DNA of 64,000 bases from Clostridia bacterium (GTDB lineage Bacteria > Bacillota > Clostridia > Oscillospirales > Acutalibacteraceae), in contig JAFYOI010000035.1 of the NCBI GenBank assembly GCA_017560255.1, forward strand, positions 186,001 through 250,000, given 5' to 3'. The position numbers were made by a program, and so were the translations under genes. Under the pieces are notes generated by a model. The model saw only the letters and a program-made list of their open reading frames with translations. It was not told the origin of the DNA and did not search any database. Shown here one piece after another: positions 40,712 to 52,019 of the stretch. The number at the start of each line of letters is the position of its first letter. Positions within the stretch are counted from its first letter, which is position 1.

Positions 40712-41411
40712 AAACGACCGCCTTATAACTCTTTTGACGAGGAATTCGGGAATAGTAAAAGCGTTTGTCAAGGTTGCGGGCAAGGCAAAGAGCGGTTTGC
40801 AAAGCGCAACGCAACTGCTCTGTTATTCCCGTTTCACCATTCAGATTGGCAGGACGGCTAACCGAATCAAAGAGGCAGAGGCGATAGAAGTATATTTCGG
40901 TTTGCGACAGGATATTGAAAAGGTTGCGCTCGCCCAGTATTTCACGCAACTCGTTGCTGAGGCAGCGCCCGAGGGCAATCAGAGTGATGAACTTCTTCGC
41001 ATAATGCTCAACGCACTGTATTTTTTACATAACGGCAAGAAAAAAGCGGAACAACTGAAAGCGATCGTTGAATTTCGTGTTGCGTGTATGTGTGGATATA
41101 TGCCGTCGCTTGAATGTTGCGACGTGTGTGGTGAGACGCAGGGCGAAAGATATATTTTTGATTACATCAACGGTGTGATTTGTTGTGCCGAATGCAAGGG
41201 GAATCAGAACGGAGCGTATTCCGTTATATCCGATGGTGTGTTGTCGGCGCTAAGGTATATTATCGATTCCGATATATCAAAACTTTTTTCTTTCAATATG
41301 AGTGACGAGGGCTTCAAGGTTCTGAGTGACGTCACCGAAAGATATATCATAACTCAACTTCAGCGTAGTTTTTCTGCGCTTGATTTTTATAACAGTGTAA
41401 AGGAACTTTAA
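40662..41411 (+). CDS. recO: DNA repair protein RecO
   Basis: RecO loads RecA onto SSB-coated DNA with RecR. The 249-aa protein has an OB fold at the start (DALVLREQNIGENDRLITLL) and a helical domain. A zinc site in the second half has CDVCG and CAECKG. It lies after era and yqzL and 4 nt before mutS2. Confidence 0.95.
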   Translation: MVIQTDALVLREQNIGENDRLITLLTRNSGIVKAFVKVAGKAKSGLQSATQLLCYSRFTIQIGRTANRIKEAEAIEVYFGLRQDIEKVALAQYFTQLVAEAAPEGNQSDELLRIMLNALYFLHNGKKKAEQLKAIVEFRVACMCGYMPSLECCDVCGETQGERYIFDYINGVICCAECKGNQNGAYSVISDGVLSALRYIIDSDISKLFSFNMSDEGFKVLSDVTERYIITQLQRSFSALDFYNSVKEL

Positions 41412-41415
41412 TAAA

Positions 41416-43803
41416 ATGAAGATTAAAAAGACGAATAAGGCGCTTGAACTCAATAAAGTTCTGGAAAAACTTTCCGAGCAGGCTCAGAGTATGAGCGGCA
41501 GGGAATTGTGCCTTGAAATAAAACCCGACAATAGTTTTCTGGAGGTTTCTCACCTTCTTGAAATGACGGACGATGCTTACGTGATGCTCCAGAAGTACGG
41601 TGCACCGTCTTTTTCGGGTGTAAGAAATATCAACAACTCTGTCAAAAGGGCGCAGGCGGGCGGACTACTCAATATGAGGGAGTTGCTCGACATAGGTGAA
41701 TTTTTACGTACAGTCCGCGGGGTTGGCGAATGGCGCAGTCATTCAGGCAGTGTCAAGACGAGTATTGATTCGTATTTTGAAAATATGATACCCAATAAAT
41801 TTCTTGAAGAACGCATTTTCGGTGCAATTATATCTGAGGAGGAGATGGCGGATAACGCTTCGCCTGAACTTGCGGATATCCGCAGAAAGAAACGCAACGC
41901 ATCGTCAAGAATAAGGGAACAACTCGGCAGTATGCTCCATTCAACTCACTATCAGAAATTCCTGCAAGAGCCGATTGTTACAATGCGAAATGGCAGATAC
42001 GTTGTGCCCGTCAAGGTTGAGTATCGGTCTGAAGTTTCCGGTATGGTGCACGATACGTCTTCAAGCGGAGCAACGCTTTTTATCGAGCCTACGGCAGTTG
42101 TTGAAGCGAATAACGAAATCAAGGTTCTTGAATCAAAAGAAAGACATGAAATTGAGAGGATTCTTGCTGAATTGTCCGTTCAGACAAGTGAGTTTGCGGA
42201 TACAATTTTGCAGAGTTTCGATTGTGCAGTTTCCCTTGATGTTATTTTTGCCAAGGCAAGACTTGCCCACGCTATGCGCGCATCAAAACCCGTGCTTAAT
42301 AATGAGGGCAGAATCAATCTGATAAGCGCAAGGCATCCGCTCATAAGCGCGCAAAAGGTTGTGCCGATAAACGTGAGACTCGGTATGGACTACACAACTC
42401 TCGTCATAACCGGTCCCAATACGGGTGGTAAGACGGTGTCACTTAAAACTCTTGGATTATTCACTTTGATGGCGATGTGCGGACTTATGCTTCCCTGCGA
42501 GGAGGGGAGTGAGATTTCCGTATTTGACGACGTTCTTGCTGACATCGGTGACGAGCAGTCTATTGAGCAGTCGCTTTCGACTTTCTCTGCGCATATAACG
42601 AACATAATTGATATATTCAAAAATACAAACGAGCGCACTTTGATTCTCCTTGATGAACTCGGTGCAGGTACTGACCCGATTGAAGGTGCGGCGCTTGCAA
42701 TTGCAATTTTGGAAGCGCTCAGCGATAAAGGTGCGAAGATTGCCGCAACTACGCACTACGCCGAACTTAAAGCGTACGCCCTCGATACCGATGGGGTAGA
42801 AAATGCAAGTTGTGAGTTTGACGTTTCAACTTTGCGCCCGACATATCGTTTGCTTATCGGAGCACCCGGTCGTTCAAATGCGTTTGCGATTTCTCAAAGG
42901 CTTGGCATTTCGCAGACTGTAATAACCCGTGCGAGCGAACTTGTCAGCGCTGAGAGTAAGAAGTTTGAACTTGTCAGTGAAAAACTTGAACAAAGCCGTA
43001 TTGCTATGGAAAAGGAACGCGCCGAAGCGGAGGAAATGAAGCGTCAGGCAAGGGAAGAACTTGAAAAGGCAAAGGCGAAACGCGAACAGATTGATCAGGC
43101 GTATGAGAAAGAAATTCTCAAAGCGCAGAGTGAAGCGAAACGAATTGCGGAAAAGGCAAGGCGTGCGGGTGAAGAAATGGTTGACGAACTTGAACGTCTT
43201 TGCAAAGAAAAGGAGAAAGCGGACGCGAGAGAACTTTACAACCGCGCAAAAAAGACGATGAAGTCCTCGATGAATAAACTCGACGAAGTTTCAAGTTATG
43301 AGCGCGAGGATGAGGATGATGCGGATTATACACTTCCGAGGGAGTTGATAGTCGGCGATACGGTTTACATCAAAGCGATGAAAACAAATGCCACAGTTAC
43401 CGAATTGCCCGATAAAAAAGGACAGGTAGGCGTAACTGTCGGAATGATTAAAACAAAGGTTAAACTTGCTGAAATCCGACTTGTTGCCGCGCCTAAAAAA
43501 CAGCCTGAACGAAGTGCACACAGAAACGTTTCCCGCCTCAATGCCAAAATTGAAGCGTCGGCGGTTCAAAGTATTGATATCCGAGGCAAAAACGTTGAGG
43601 AAGCGATGCTTGAACTCGACTTTTTCATTGATTCGAGTTTGTCGCTCGGTGTTAATGAAATCACAATAATTCACGGCAAGGGCACGGGGGTTTTGCGCGC
43701 CGGTGTGCATCAGTATCTCAAAAAGCATCCGTCAATACGTACTTTCCGTCTGGGTACTTTCGGTGAGGGTGAAACGGGTGTAACAATCGCTCAACTCAAA
43801 TGA
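41416..43803 (+). CDS. mutS2: endonuclease MutS2
   Basis: This 795-aa MutS homologue limits recombination and, in Bacillus, also rescues collided ribosomes. It has Walker A GPNTGGKTVSLK, Walker B in TLILLDELGAGTDP, the helical KOW/coiled part (about 510-640) and the C-terminal Smr nuclease domain with DIRGKNVEEAMLELD and IIHGKGTGVLR. It lacks the mismatch-recognition domain of MutS, as expected. It ends the cluster. Confidence 0.97.
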   Translation: MKIKKTNKALELNKVLEKLSEQAQSMSGRELCLEIKPDNSFLEVSHLLEMTDDAYVMLQKYGAPSFSGVRNINNSVKRAQAGGLLNMRELLDIGEFLRTVRGVGEWRSHSGSVKTSIDSYFENMIPNKFLEERIFGAIISEEEMADNASPELADIRRKKRNASSRIREQLGSMLHSTHYQKFLQEPIVTMRNGRYVVPVKVEYRSEVSGMVHDTSSSGATLFIEPTAVVEANNEIKVLESKERHEIERILAELSVQTSEFADTILQSFDCAVSLDVIFAKARLAHAMRASKPVLNNEGRINLISARHPLISAQKVVPINVRLGMDYTTLVITGPNTGGKTVSLKTLGLFTLMAMCGLMLPCEEGSEISVFDDVLADIGDEQSIEQSLSTFSAHITNIIDIFKNTNERTLILLDELGAGTDPIEGAALAIAILEALSDKGAKIAATTHYAELKAYALDTDGVENASCEFDVSTLRPTYRLLIGAPGRSNAFAISQRLGISQTVITRASELVSAESKKFELVSEKLEQSRIAMEKERAEAEEMKRQAREELEKAKAKREQIDQAYEKEILKAQSEAKRIAEKARRAGEEMVDELERLCKEKEKADARELYNRAKKTMKSSMNKLDEVSSYEREDEDDADYTLPRELIVGDTVYIKAMKTNATVTELPDKKGQVGVTVGMIKTKVKLAEIRLVAAPKKQPERSAHRNVSRLNAKIEASAVQSIDIRGKNVEEAMLELDFFIDSSLSLGVNEITIIHGKGTGVLRAGVHQYLKKHPSIRTFRLGTFGEGETGVTIAQLK

Positions 43804-43831
43804 TCGCAGTTATAACCAAAAATTACTTTAA

Positions 43832-45283
<1,452 letters not shown>

Positions 45284-45318
45284 TTCCATACGGTTAAACA
45301 TTTTAAGAAAATAAAACG

Positions 45319-45340
45319 GGGCGGCCCGAAAGGGTCGCCC
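45319..45340 (+). other. GC-rich hairpin before the NfnAB-like genes
   Basis: GGGCGGCCC and GGGTCGCCC form a 9-bp stem with a GAAA-type loop. No T-run follows. It may be an RNA stabiliser or attenuator between gdhA and the next genes. Confidence 0.5.
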
Positions 45341-45368
45341 TGCAATTAAAGTAAAAGGTGGGTACGTA

Positions 45369-46217
45369 ATGTTTGAAATTACGAGAAAAAAGGAACTTAA
45401 TCCTACGGTAACGCTGATGGATATCAAAGCGCCCTATATGGCAAAGAAAGCGGAACCGGGTCAGTTTATAATCCTTCGCGTTGATGAGGATGGAGAGAGA
45501 ATTCCGCTTACTATTGCTGATTTTGACAGAGAAGCAGGTACTGTAACGATAATTTTCCAGGTTGTCGGTGCAACTACCGAAAAACTCAATCATCTTAACG
45601 AAGGCGATTGTGTTCACGATTTTGTTGGCCCGCTCGGCGTCGCTACTGAAACCGAAGGACTTAAAAAAGTTGCGGTTGTAGGCGGCGGCGTAGGTTGTGC
45701 TATTGCTTACCCGATTGCAAAGAAACTCCACAATAACGGCTGTGTAGTTCATTCTGTTGTTGGTTTCAGAACAAAGGATCTTGTAATCCTTGAGGATGAG
45801 TTCAAGGCTGCAAGTGATGCGCTCTATGTTATGACCGACGATGGCAGTCACGGTGAAAAGGGCCTTGTAACAGACGCTTTGAAGAATCTTATCGAATCCG
45901 GTGAGAAGTACGACGAAGTTATCGTTATCGGCCCGCTTGTTATGATGAAATTTGTATGTTTGCTTACAAAACAGTATGGTATAAAGACTGTTGTAAGTAT
46001 GAATCCCGTTATGGTTGACGGTACGGGAATGTGCGGCGGTTGCCGTCTTACAGTTGGCGGCAAAACAAAGTTTGCTTGTGTTGACGGTCCCGATTTCGAT
46101 GGTCACGAAGTAGATTTTGATGAAGCAATTGCTCGTTCCGGTATGTATAAAGGTTTTGAACGCAAGTGCCACGAAGACACTTGTAATCTTTTCAAGGGGG
46201 TACGTAACGATGGCTAA
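45369..46217 (+). CDS. FAD/NAD-binding ferredoxin reductase-like subunit (NfnA/SudB type)
   Basis: This 282-aa flavoprotein is related to dihydroorotate dehydrogenase electron-transfer subunits. It has a flavin domain (PLTIADFD), NAD binding (VGGGVGCAIAYPIAKKL), and C-terminal cysteines in DGTGMCGGCRLTVGGK and a later FACVDG for a [2Fe-2S] cluster. With the next gene it resembles NfnAB, which couples NADH, ferredoxin and NADPH by electron bifurcation, or sulfide dehydrogenase SudAB. The next gene overlaps by 8 nt. Confidence 0.88.
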   Translation: MFEITRKKELNPTVTLMDIKAPYMAKKAEPGQFIILRVDEDGERIPLTIADFDREAGTVTIIFQVVGATTEKLNHLNEGDCVHDFVGPLGVATETEGLKKVAVVGGGVGCAIAYPIAKKLHNNGCVVHSVVGFRTKDLVILEDEFKAASDALYVMTDDGSHGEKGLVTDALKNLIESGEKYDEVIVIGPLVMMKFVCLLTKQYGIKTVVSMNPVMVDGTGMCGGCRLTVGGKTKFACVDGPDFDGHEVDFDEAIARSGMYKGFERKCHEDTCNLFKGVRNDG

Positions 46218-47601
46218 TATGTCACTTAAAAAGAACGAAATGCCTTCACAGGACCCGAATATCAGAAATAAGAATTTTGAAGAGGTAGCCCTCGGTTACA
46301 CAAGGGAGCAGGCTATTGACGAGGCACAGAGATGCCTTAACTGTAAACATAAACCCTGCGTTTCCGGTTGTCCCGTTTCTATCAATATTCCTGAATTTAT
46401 CGAGAAAGTTGCTCAGGGTGATTTTGAGGCGGCTTACGATATTATCGTTAAGTCAAGTTCGCTTCCCGCTGTATGCGGCAGAGTTTGTCCGCAGGAAACA
46501 CAGTGTGAGCAGAAGTGTATCAGAGCGGTCAAGGGCGAGAGCGTTGCTATCGGCAGACTTGAGAGGTTTGTTGCTGACTACCACAACGCTAATTGTACGG
46601 ACAAGCCTGCAATGCCCGTAATCAACGGACATAAGGTTGCGGTTATCGGTGCAGGTCCCGCAGGTCTTACCTGTGCTGGTGACTTGGCAAAGGCAGGTTA
46701 CAGCGTAACGGTATTCGAGGCTCTCCACCTTGCAGGCGGCGTACTTGTTTACGGAATTCCCGAATTCAGACTTCCCAAGTCAATCGTTCAGAAAGAAATT
46801 GATAATCTTAAAGCAATCGGTGTTAAGATTGAAACAAATATGGTTATCGGTAAGATTCTTGCAATTGATGAACTCTTTGAGATGGGCTTTGAGGCGGTAT
46901 TTATCGGTTCGGGCGCAGGTTTGCCGAAGTTTATGAATATTCCCGGTGAGAATCTCAATGGCGTATATTCCGCAAATGAATTCCTCACAAGAGTAAATCT
47001 TATGAAGGCTTACAGAGACAACAGTTCAACTCCTATCAAAAAGGCAAGTAAGGTTGCCGTTGTTGGCGGTGGTAACGTTGCTATGGACGCTGCTCGTTGT
47101 GCAAAGAGACTCGGTGCTGATGAAGTTTATATCGTATACAGACGTTCCGAATCCGAACTTCCCGCAAGACTTGAAGAAGTTGAGCATGCAAAAGAAGAGG
47201 GTATTATCTTTAAACTTCTCACAAATCCCGTTGCTATCACAGGCGACGATAAGATGAATGTTAAGGGTATCCGCTGCGTTGAGATGGAACTCGGTGAGCC
47301 TGATGAATCGGGCAGAAGACGTCCCGTTGTTAAGGCAAACAGCGAACATGAACTCCCCATTGACTGTGTGATTATGTCAATCGGTACTTCTCCCAACCCA
47401 CTTATCAAATCCACAACAAAGGGCCTTGATACTCATAGTTGGGGCGGAATTATCGCTGATGAAAACGGTCTTACTTCAAGAGAGGGCGTTTATGCGGGCG
47501 GTGACGCTGTTACAGGCGCTGCAACGGTAATTCTCGCAATGGGCGCGGGTAAGAAAGCCGCTGCCGATATCGACAGATACATTAAAAGCAAACAGAACTA
47601 A
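46210..47601 (+). CDS. gltA: NADPH-dependent glutamate synthase small-chain-like subunit (NfnB/SudA type)
   Basis: This 463-aa flavoprotein has N-terminal Fe-S cysteines (CLNCKHKPCVSGCPV, CGRVCPQETQCEQKC), an FAD site (AVIGAGPAGLTCAGDLAKAG) and an NADPH site (VAVVGGGNVAMDAARCAKRL). No large glutamate synthase subunit is in the window, so the NfnB/SudA reading is preferred over GltD. The start at 46210 has AAGGGGG upstream; the longer frame from 46117 overlaps the previous gene. Confidence 0.9.
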   Translation: MANMSLKKNEMPSQDPNIRNKNFEEVALGYTREQAIDEAQRCLNCKHKPCVSGCPVSINIPEFIEKVAQGDFEAAYDIIVKSSSLPAVCGRVCPQETQCEQKCIRAVKGESVAIGRLERFVADYHNANCTDKPAMPVINGHKVAVIGAGPAGLTCAGDLAKAGYSVTVFEALHLAGGVLVYGIPEFRLPKSIVQKEIDNLKAIGVKIETNMVIGKILAIDELFEMGFEAVFIGSGAGLPKFMNIPGENLNGVYSANEFLTRVNLMKAYRDNSSTPIKKASKVAVVGGGNVAMDAARCAKRLGADEVYIVYRRSESELPARLEEVEHAKEEGIIFKLLTNPVAITGDDKMNVKGIRCVEMELGEPDESGRRRPVVKANSEHELPIDCVIMSIGTSPNPLIKSTTKGLDTHSWGGIIADENGLTSREGVYAGGDAVTGAATVILAMGAGKKAAADIDRYIKSKQN

Positions 47602-47614
47602 CAATGTAAATTTC

Positions 47615-47649
47615 AAAGGGCGGAAATTTTCTGGATTTCCGCCCTTTTT
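47615..47649 (+). terminator. terminator after NfnAB-like genes
   Basis: The 13-bp stem AAAGGGCGGAAAT/ATTTCCGCCCTTT is followed by T's. Confidence 0.9.
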
Positions 47650-47662
47650 GTTTAAATTATGC

Positions 47663-47691
47663 TTGACATTAAATAAATATTCTGTTACAAT
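47663..47691 (+). promoter_or_regulatory. promoter of ylxM-ffh operon
   Basis: TTGACA (47663-47668), 17 bp, TACAAT (47686-47691). Confidence 0.75.
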
Positions 47692-47746
47692 ACTGTGGAT
47701 GTAAAGATAAACTACTTTACACACTCTGGGATTTGAGGTGTTGGCA

Positions 47747-48115
47747 ATGGCGCAGAATTTAGAGATCACAATGCTTGTTGATATTTATGGCGCAATGCTT
47801 ACGGACAAACAACGTGATTTTCTCTCATTGTATTATGATGAGGATTTGTCCCTTGCTGAAATTGCCGCAAATGAGGGTATAACCCGTCAGGGAGTCCGTG
47901 ACGCTATCAAAAGGGCGGAGGCACAACTTCTTGATATAGAGAGCAAACTCGGCTTTGAAAAGCGTTTTAGGGAAAATTTGCAAAAGATTGACGATATCCG
48001 TCAGGTCGTTGCAGAGATAAAGAAATATAATTCCTACCATGGTATGTCAAAGGAACTTGGCGCCAAGGCGGACAGGATAGAAGAATTATTAGGTCAACTT
48101 ACAGAAACACAATAA
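47747..48115 (+). CDS. ylxM: YlxM-like DNA-binding protein
   Basis: This 122-aa helix-turn-helix protein is of the YlxM/p13 family, usually in front of ffh. It has LTDKQRDFLSLYYDEDLSLA and EIAANEGITRQGVRDAIKRAE, a sigma-70 region 4-like motif. YlxM is thought to act with the signal recognition particle. The ATG at 47747 is preferred, with GAGG upstream. Confidence 0.93.
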   Translation: MAQNLEITMLVDIYGAMLTDKQRDFLSLYYDEDLSLAEIAANEGITRQGVRDAIKRAEAQLLDIESKLGFEKRFRENLQKIDDIRQVVAEIKKYNSYHGMSKELGAKADRIEELLGQLTETQ

Positions 48116-48133
48116 TAAAGGGGGCTTTCCAAA

Positions 48134-49483
48134 ATGGCATTTGAAGGACTTACCGACAAACTTAATAATGCGTTTAAAAGACTCCGATCCAAGGGAAAGT
48201 TGACGGAGTCAGATATTAAAGAAGCAATGCGTGAAGTTCGTCTTGCGTTGCTTGAAGCCGACGTAAACTATAAAGTTGCAAAGGATTTCACAAGTAAAGT
48301 CAGCGAAAGGGCAGTTGGCGCTCAGGTTATGGAGAGTCTTACTCCCGCGCAGATGGTTATTAAAATTGTAAAAGAAGAAATGACCGCTCTTATGGGTGGC
48401 ACACAGACAAGAATCGCAAGCGCATCCAAACCGCCGACAGTTGTGATGATGTGCGGTTTGCAGGGTTCCGGTAAAACAACTCACAGTGCAAAACTTGCTC
48501 TTATGCTTAAAAAGAAGGGTCACAGACCGCTTCTCGTAGCGTGTGATATTTATCGTCCCGCTGCTATCAAGCAACTTCAGGTTGTAGGTGAAAAGGCGGG
48601 TGTGCCCGTTTTTGAAATGGGTACGGAAAATCCCGTCAAGATTGCGAAGGAAGCAATCAAACATGCAAAGGATCACGGAAACGATTACGTTTTCCTTGAT
48701 ACCGCGGGTCGTTTGCATATTGACGAGGAATTGATGGATGAACTAAAATCAATCAAGTCAGAAGTTGTCCCGCACGAAATACTCCTTGTAATCGACGCTA
48801 TGGTCGGTCAGGATGCCGTAAACGTTGCGGATAAATTCAATCAGGCGCTTGGCATAGATGGCGTTATCGTTACAAAACTTGATGGTGATACAAGGGGCGG
48901 TACAGCGCTCTCTGTTAAGGCTGTAACAGGTAAACCTATCAAATTCATCGGTGTTGGTGAAAAACTTGATGAACTTGAAGAATTCCATCCCGACCGAATG
49001 GCATCAAGAATTCTCGGAATGGGCGACGTTCTTTCTTTCATTGAAAAAGCGGAGCAGCAGATAGATGAGAAAAAAGCAAGGGAACTTGAGGAAAAACTCC
49101 GCAAGAATAAGTTTGACCTCAACGATTTGCTTGACCAGACCCGACAGGTTCGCAAAATGGGCTCTCTTAAACAGATGCTTTCAATGATCCCCGGCGTGGG
49201 CAATAAGATAAAGGACGTTGACGTTGATGAAAATCAGTTCAACGTTATGGAAGCGATTATCCTCTCAATGACAAAGAAGGAGAGGGAGAATCCCGACATC
49301 ATTAACCCGTCAAGAAAAAGACGTATCGCCGCAGGATGTGGCAAGCAGGTTGAGGATGTCAACCGTTTACTCGCTCAGTACCGCCAGATGCAGAAGATGA
49401 TGAAGCAGTTCTCGTCTATGAAAGGCAAGAAGGGCGCACGTATGCTCGGTAAATTCGGCAATATGGACGGATTTAAATTTTAA
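48134..49483 (+). CDS. ffh: signal recognition particle GTPase Ffh
   Basis: Ffh binds signal peptides and SRP RNA and delivers nascent membrane proteins to FtsY. The 449-aa protein has the N domain, G domain with GLQGSGKTTHSAKLA, DTAGRL and TKLDGDTRGG, and the Met-rich M domain with MLSMIPGVGNKIKD and RRIAAGCGKQVEDVNRLL. It follows ylxM by 18 nt. Confidence 0.98.
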   Translation: MAFEGLTDKLNNAFKRLRSKGKLTESDIKEAMREVRLALLEADVNYKVAKDFTSKVSERAVGAQVMESLTPAQMVIKIVKEEMTALMGGTQTRIASASKPPTVVMMCGLQGSGKTTHSAKLALMLKKKGHRPLLVACDIYRPAAIKQLQVVGEKAGVPVFEMGTENPVKIAKEAIKHAKDHGNDYVFLDTAGRLHIDEELMDELKSIKSEVVPHEILLVIDAMVGQDAVNVADKFNQALGIDGVIVTKLDGDTRGGTALSVKAVTGKPIKFIGVGEKLDELEEFHPDRMASRILGMGDVLSFIEKAEQQIDEKKARELEEKLRKNKFDLNDLLDQTRQVRKMGSLKQMLSMIPGVGNKIKDVDVDENQFNVMEAIILSMTKKERENPDIINPSRKRRIAAGCGKQVEDVNRLLAQYRQMQKMMKQFSSMKGKKGARMLGKFGNMDGFKF

Positions 49484-49541
49484 TTTGCTATAATCACATT
49501 TCGTGATGTAGATACAAAGTTTTGTGTGGAGGTGAATACAA

Positions 49542-49784
49542 ATGGCAGTAAAAATCAGACTTCGTAGAATGGGTGCAAAGAAGGCTCCGTTTTACAGAAT
49601 TGTTGTTGCAGATTCCAGATACCCGAGAGATGGTCGTTTCATCGAAGAAATCGGTTACTACAATCCTACAACAGAACCCGCTGAGGTAAAGATTGATGTT
49701 GAGAAGGCTAAGGCATGGATCAAGAATGGTGCTCAGCCGACAGACACAGTAAAATCATTGTTTAAGAAGAATGAAGTATTATAA
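49542..49784 (+). CDS. rpsP: 30S ribosomal protein S16
   Basis: The 80-aa protein opens with [20 protein letters not shown] and has [21 protein letters not shown], the S16 family signature. GGAGG precedes the ATG. It is in the usual ffh-rpsP-khpA order. Confidence 0.98.
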   Translation: MAVKIRLRRMGAKKAPFYRIVVADSRYPRDGRFIEEIGYYNPTTEPAEVKIDVEKAKAWIKNGAQPTDTVKSLFKKNEVL

Positions 49785-49813
49785 TTTCGAAGAAACCAAC
49801 GGAGGTGGAACAC

Positions 49814-50047
49814 TTGAAGGAATTACTTATTACTATCGCAAAGGGGCTTGTAGAGGAGCCTGATATGGTCAGAGTTGACGTCGATGAGCCCAGAGAAGAT
49901 GGTGTAATTGTTTATCATTTGCACGTAGCAGGAAATGATATGGGCAGAGTAATTGGTAAACAGGGACGTATAGCAAAGGCCATCCGTACAGTCATGAGAG
50001 CAACAGCAAATCGCTCAAACACAAAGGTTGTTGTTGAAATAGACTAA
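49814..50047 (+). CDS. khpA: KH-domain RNA-binding protein KhpA (YlqC)
   Basis: This 77-aa protein is mostly one KH domain, with DMGRVIGKQGRIAKAIRTVM (GxxG loop). KhpA with KhpB binds many RNAs and influences cell elongation in Firmicutes. The start is TTG at 49814, 8 nt after GGAGG; the GTG at 49805 lies inside that site. The rimM and trmD genes that often follow are absent here. Confidence 0.94.
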   Translation: MKELLITIAKGLVEEPDMVRVDVDEPREDGVIVYHLHVAGNDMGRVIGKQGRIAKAIRTVMRATANRSNTKVVVEID

Positions 50048-50088
50048 TTTTGAAATGATAAGATCTTAAGCAATTCTGCTGTTAATAG

Positions 50089-50143
50089 TCTCCATAGAGT
50101 GCTGCTTGAATTTTCAAGCGCTACGCTATGGAGATTATTTTTT
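50089..50143 (+). terminator. terminator after khpA
   Basis: The stem TCTCCATAG/CTATGGAGA encloses an inner hairpin GCTTGAA/TTCAAGC and is followed by a T-run. Confidence 0.85.
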
Positions 50144-50146
50144 GTA

Positions 50147-50182
50147 TAAAAAAACTTGAGAAACCGATGCTTCCCAAGTTTT
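50147..50182 (-). terminator. terminator after glycosyltransferase gene
   Basis: AAAACTTG (50151-50158) pairs with CAAGTTTT (50175-50182), and a T-run follows on the minus strand. Confidence 0.75.
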
Positions 50183-51352
50183 TTATTTTTTCTTTTGTTT
50201 TTTTGTTTCAACTGTGCTTAAAACAACGTCGAGATATCGTGCTGCTATCTTTTCTTCCGTAAGTTCGCTAACAGTTTCAATTGTTGATTTTGAGATTTTC
50301 GCAAGTTCTGTTCTCGACATTTCAGCAATCTGATCCAAACGGTTTGTAAGTGCCTCGGTATCTTTTTCTTTCAAAATATAACCATTAAGTCCGTCTTGAA
50401 CAATGCCGTCAATTCTGTCGTCCTCAACACAAATAGGTATACATCCCTGTGACATCGCTTCAAGATATGCCAGGCCGAAAGTTACGTGACAGTTTGCCAT
50501 GACAAAAACGTCGGATTCCCGCATGATTTTAAACGCTTCAACTTTTGAAGTTGCACCGCGCAGGGTGACTGTATTGGCAAGGTCAAGGTTTGCGATAAGT
50601 CTGTGTAATGCGGGTTCCATTGATCCTGTACCGATTATATCAAGGTGCATTTTGTCCTTGTTTCTGGTTTTTGCGATAGCGTTTATGATTATATCAAGGT
50701 TTTTGAACGGTGTTAATTCTCCGATGAAAAGCAAGCGGAGTTTGTCGTTATCCCATACTTTATCAATGGTTGCAGGCATAACGAAGTTAGGCGTTTCGGA
50801 GCAGGTAACAACGCAGGGTTTGTCCGTTTTTATGATTTTATCGATTCTCCTCCTAACGGAGTCTAAGGTAAAACCGAATGCATCATATATTTTGCTGTAT
50901 CTTGCAAATTTGGGGGTTGTGAGGGTTCTTGCGTCTTTTGTTGTAAAGACGGCAACCTTGTGGCAGGGGATTCTCAAGTAGTCTGTCAGATCATAAGTCG
51001 ACGTTGGTTCGTGAACTACGAGCAGGTCAATTTCCGGAAGCGTCTTCAAAATTTTTCTGTACTGTTTTGCGGCGCTTTTGAGCGCACTTTTTTTAACTCC
51101 CTTTGAAGAATTTAATTTCAAGTCCTTTATGTACAGGGATACGTTGTCGGCAACTGTATCAAAAATTTTCTTGGAATAATTATTGCGGGGATCGCTCAAA
51201 AACGACTCGGATTGAAGAAAGAGGGGAAAAGCAATAACGTTATGTCCCATTTTTGCCCACTGTCTTGCCGTGTAATGCAACGACATGTTTTCAGTGTATA
51301 AATTTGCTTTGTTTATAGGTGGATATTGTGAGCTTATAATGAGAATGTTCAT
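50183..51352 (-). CDS. GT4-family glycosyltransferase
   Basis: This 389-aa GT-B enzyme resembles the GT4 group (retaining, nucleotide-sugar dependent). N-terminal Rossmann start NILIISSQYPPINKAN; second domain with RLLFIGELTPFKNLDIIINA; donor-binding region SDVFVMANCHVTFGLAYLEAMSQGCIPIC contains the EX7E-like pattern. It stands alone between terminators. The acceptor is unknown; a surface polysaccharide or glycolipid is likely. Confidence 0.88.
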   Translation of the reverse strand: MNILIISSQYPPINKANLYTENMSLHYTARQWAKMGHNVIAFPLFLQSESFLSDPRNNYSKKIFDTVADNVSLYIKDLKLNSSKGVKKSALKSAAKQYRKILKTLPEIDLLVVHEPTSTYDLTDYLRIPCHKVAVFTTKDARTLTTPKFARYSKIYDAFGFTLDSVRRRIDKIIKTDKPCVVTCSETPNFVMPATIDKVWDNDKLRLLFIGELTPFKNLDIIINAIAKTRNKDKMHLDIIGTGSMEPALHRLIANLDLANTVTLRGATSKVEAFKIMRESDVFVMANCHVTFGLAYLEAMSQGCIPICVEDDRIDGIVQDGLNGYILKEKDTEALTNRLDQIAEMSRTELAKISKSTIETVSELTEEKIAARYLDVVLSTVETKKQKKK

Positions 51353-51428
51353 AGCGCGTGACTGCCTCCCTTCGCAAAGATATATTAATAATTATATAAC
51401 ATAATTAACAAAAAAACAAGTAAATGTT

Positions 51429-51947
51429 TTACATATAAGCAAACCAATATGCATCGTAATCGTATATAAACCAATCTTCGCCAATTTTTAAAACGGTCAA
51501 TGATTGATTTCTTGATTTTTCACCATATTCACTGCTTAAAGTAACTGTAAAATTCACTATTTTTACATCGTCAACTTCAAGAGAATATTTTGATTTATAT
51601 TCTCTTGTAATGCTTGATTTTTCACTATCGCTTGCATCGTATACATCAATGTCTGATAATTCCGAGGAGAAATCTTCACCGTAGTAATATACAATCTGCT
51701 CGCGTGAACGGGTGTATCTGTCTGCAAAGTACCCGTTGTCATTAAAACGTACATTATAAACATCCGTGCCAACACACTGCTCAATTCCTTGTGTGTTGTA
51801 GTCTGGCAAAAGGCTATTGTGGAATTTTAGTGCAACGTCTTCGGGCGCGCCATTGTTTCGTAATAAAATTATTGTAATGCAAACAACGATGATGGCAACA
51901 ATAACTGTTACAGTCAGTGGTATGATAATCTTTTTTTGATTTTTCAT
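51429..51947 (-). CDS. hypothetical membrane-anchored protein
   Basis: This 172-aa protein has an N-terminal anchor helix (about 7-29) and an outer domain rich in Tyr, Asp and Ser, ending WFIYDYDAYWFAYM. The outer part may be an NTF2-like or similar small domain (YNTQGIEQCVGTDVYNVRF, then TVLKIGEDWFIYDYD), which is inference. No family is recognised. GGGTTG-type sequence lies before the ATG, and no clear promoter was found. Confidence 0.65.
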   Translation of the reverse strand: MKNQKKIIIPLTVTVIVAIIVVCITIILLRNNGAPEDVALKFHNSLLPDYNTQGIEQCVGTDVYNVRFNDNGYFADRYTRSREQIVYYYGEDFSSELSDIDVYDASDSEKSSITREYKSKYSLEVDDVKIVNFTVTLSSEYGEKSRNQSLTVLKIGEDWFIYDYDAYWFAYM

Positions 51948-52019
51948 CTACATCATTCAACCCTTTCTGAAGATTATTTTATACTCGCACTTTATTTCTG
52001 TCAAGTTGAATAATTAGGC

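Noticed and set aside
45369..47601. Glutamate synthase (GOGAT)
   Set aside because: The large amidotransferase subunit is absent; the pair fits NfnAB/SudAB better, although the second protein is related to the GOGAT small chain.
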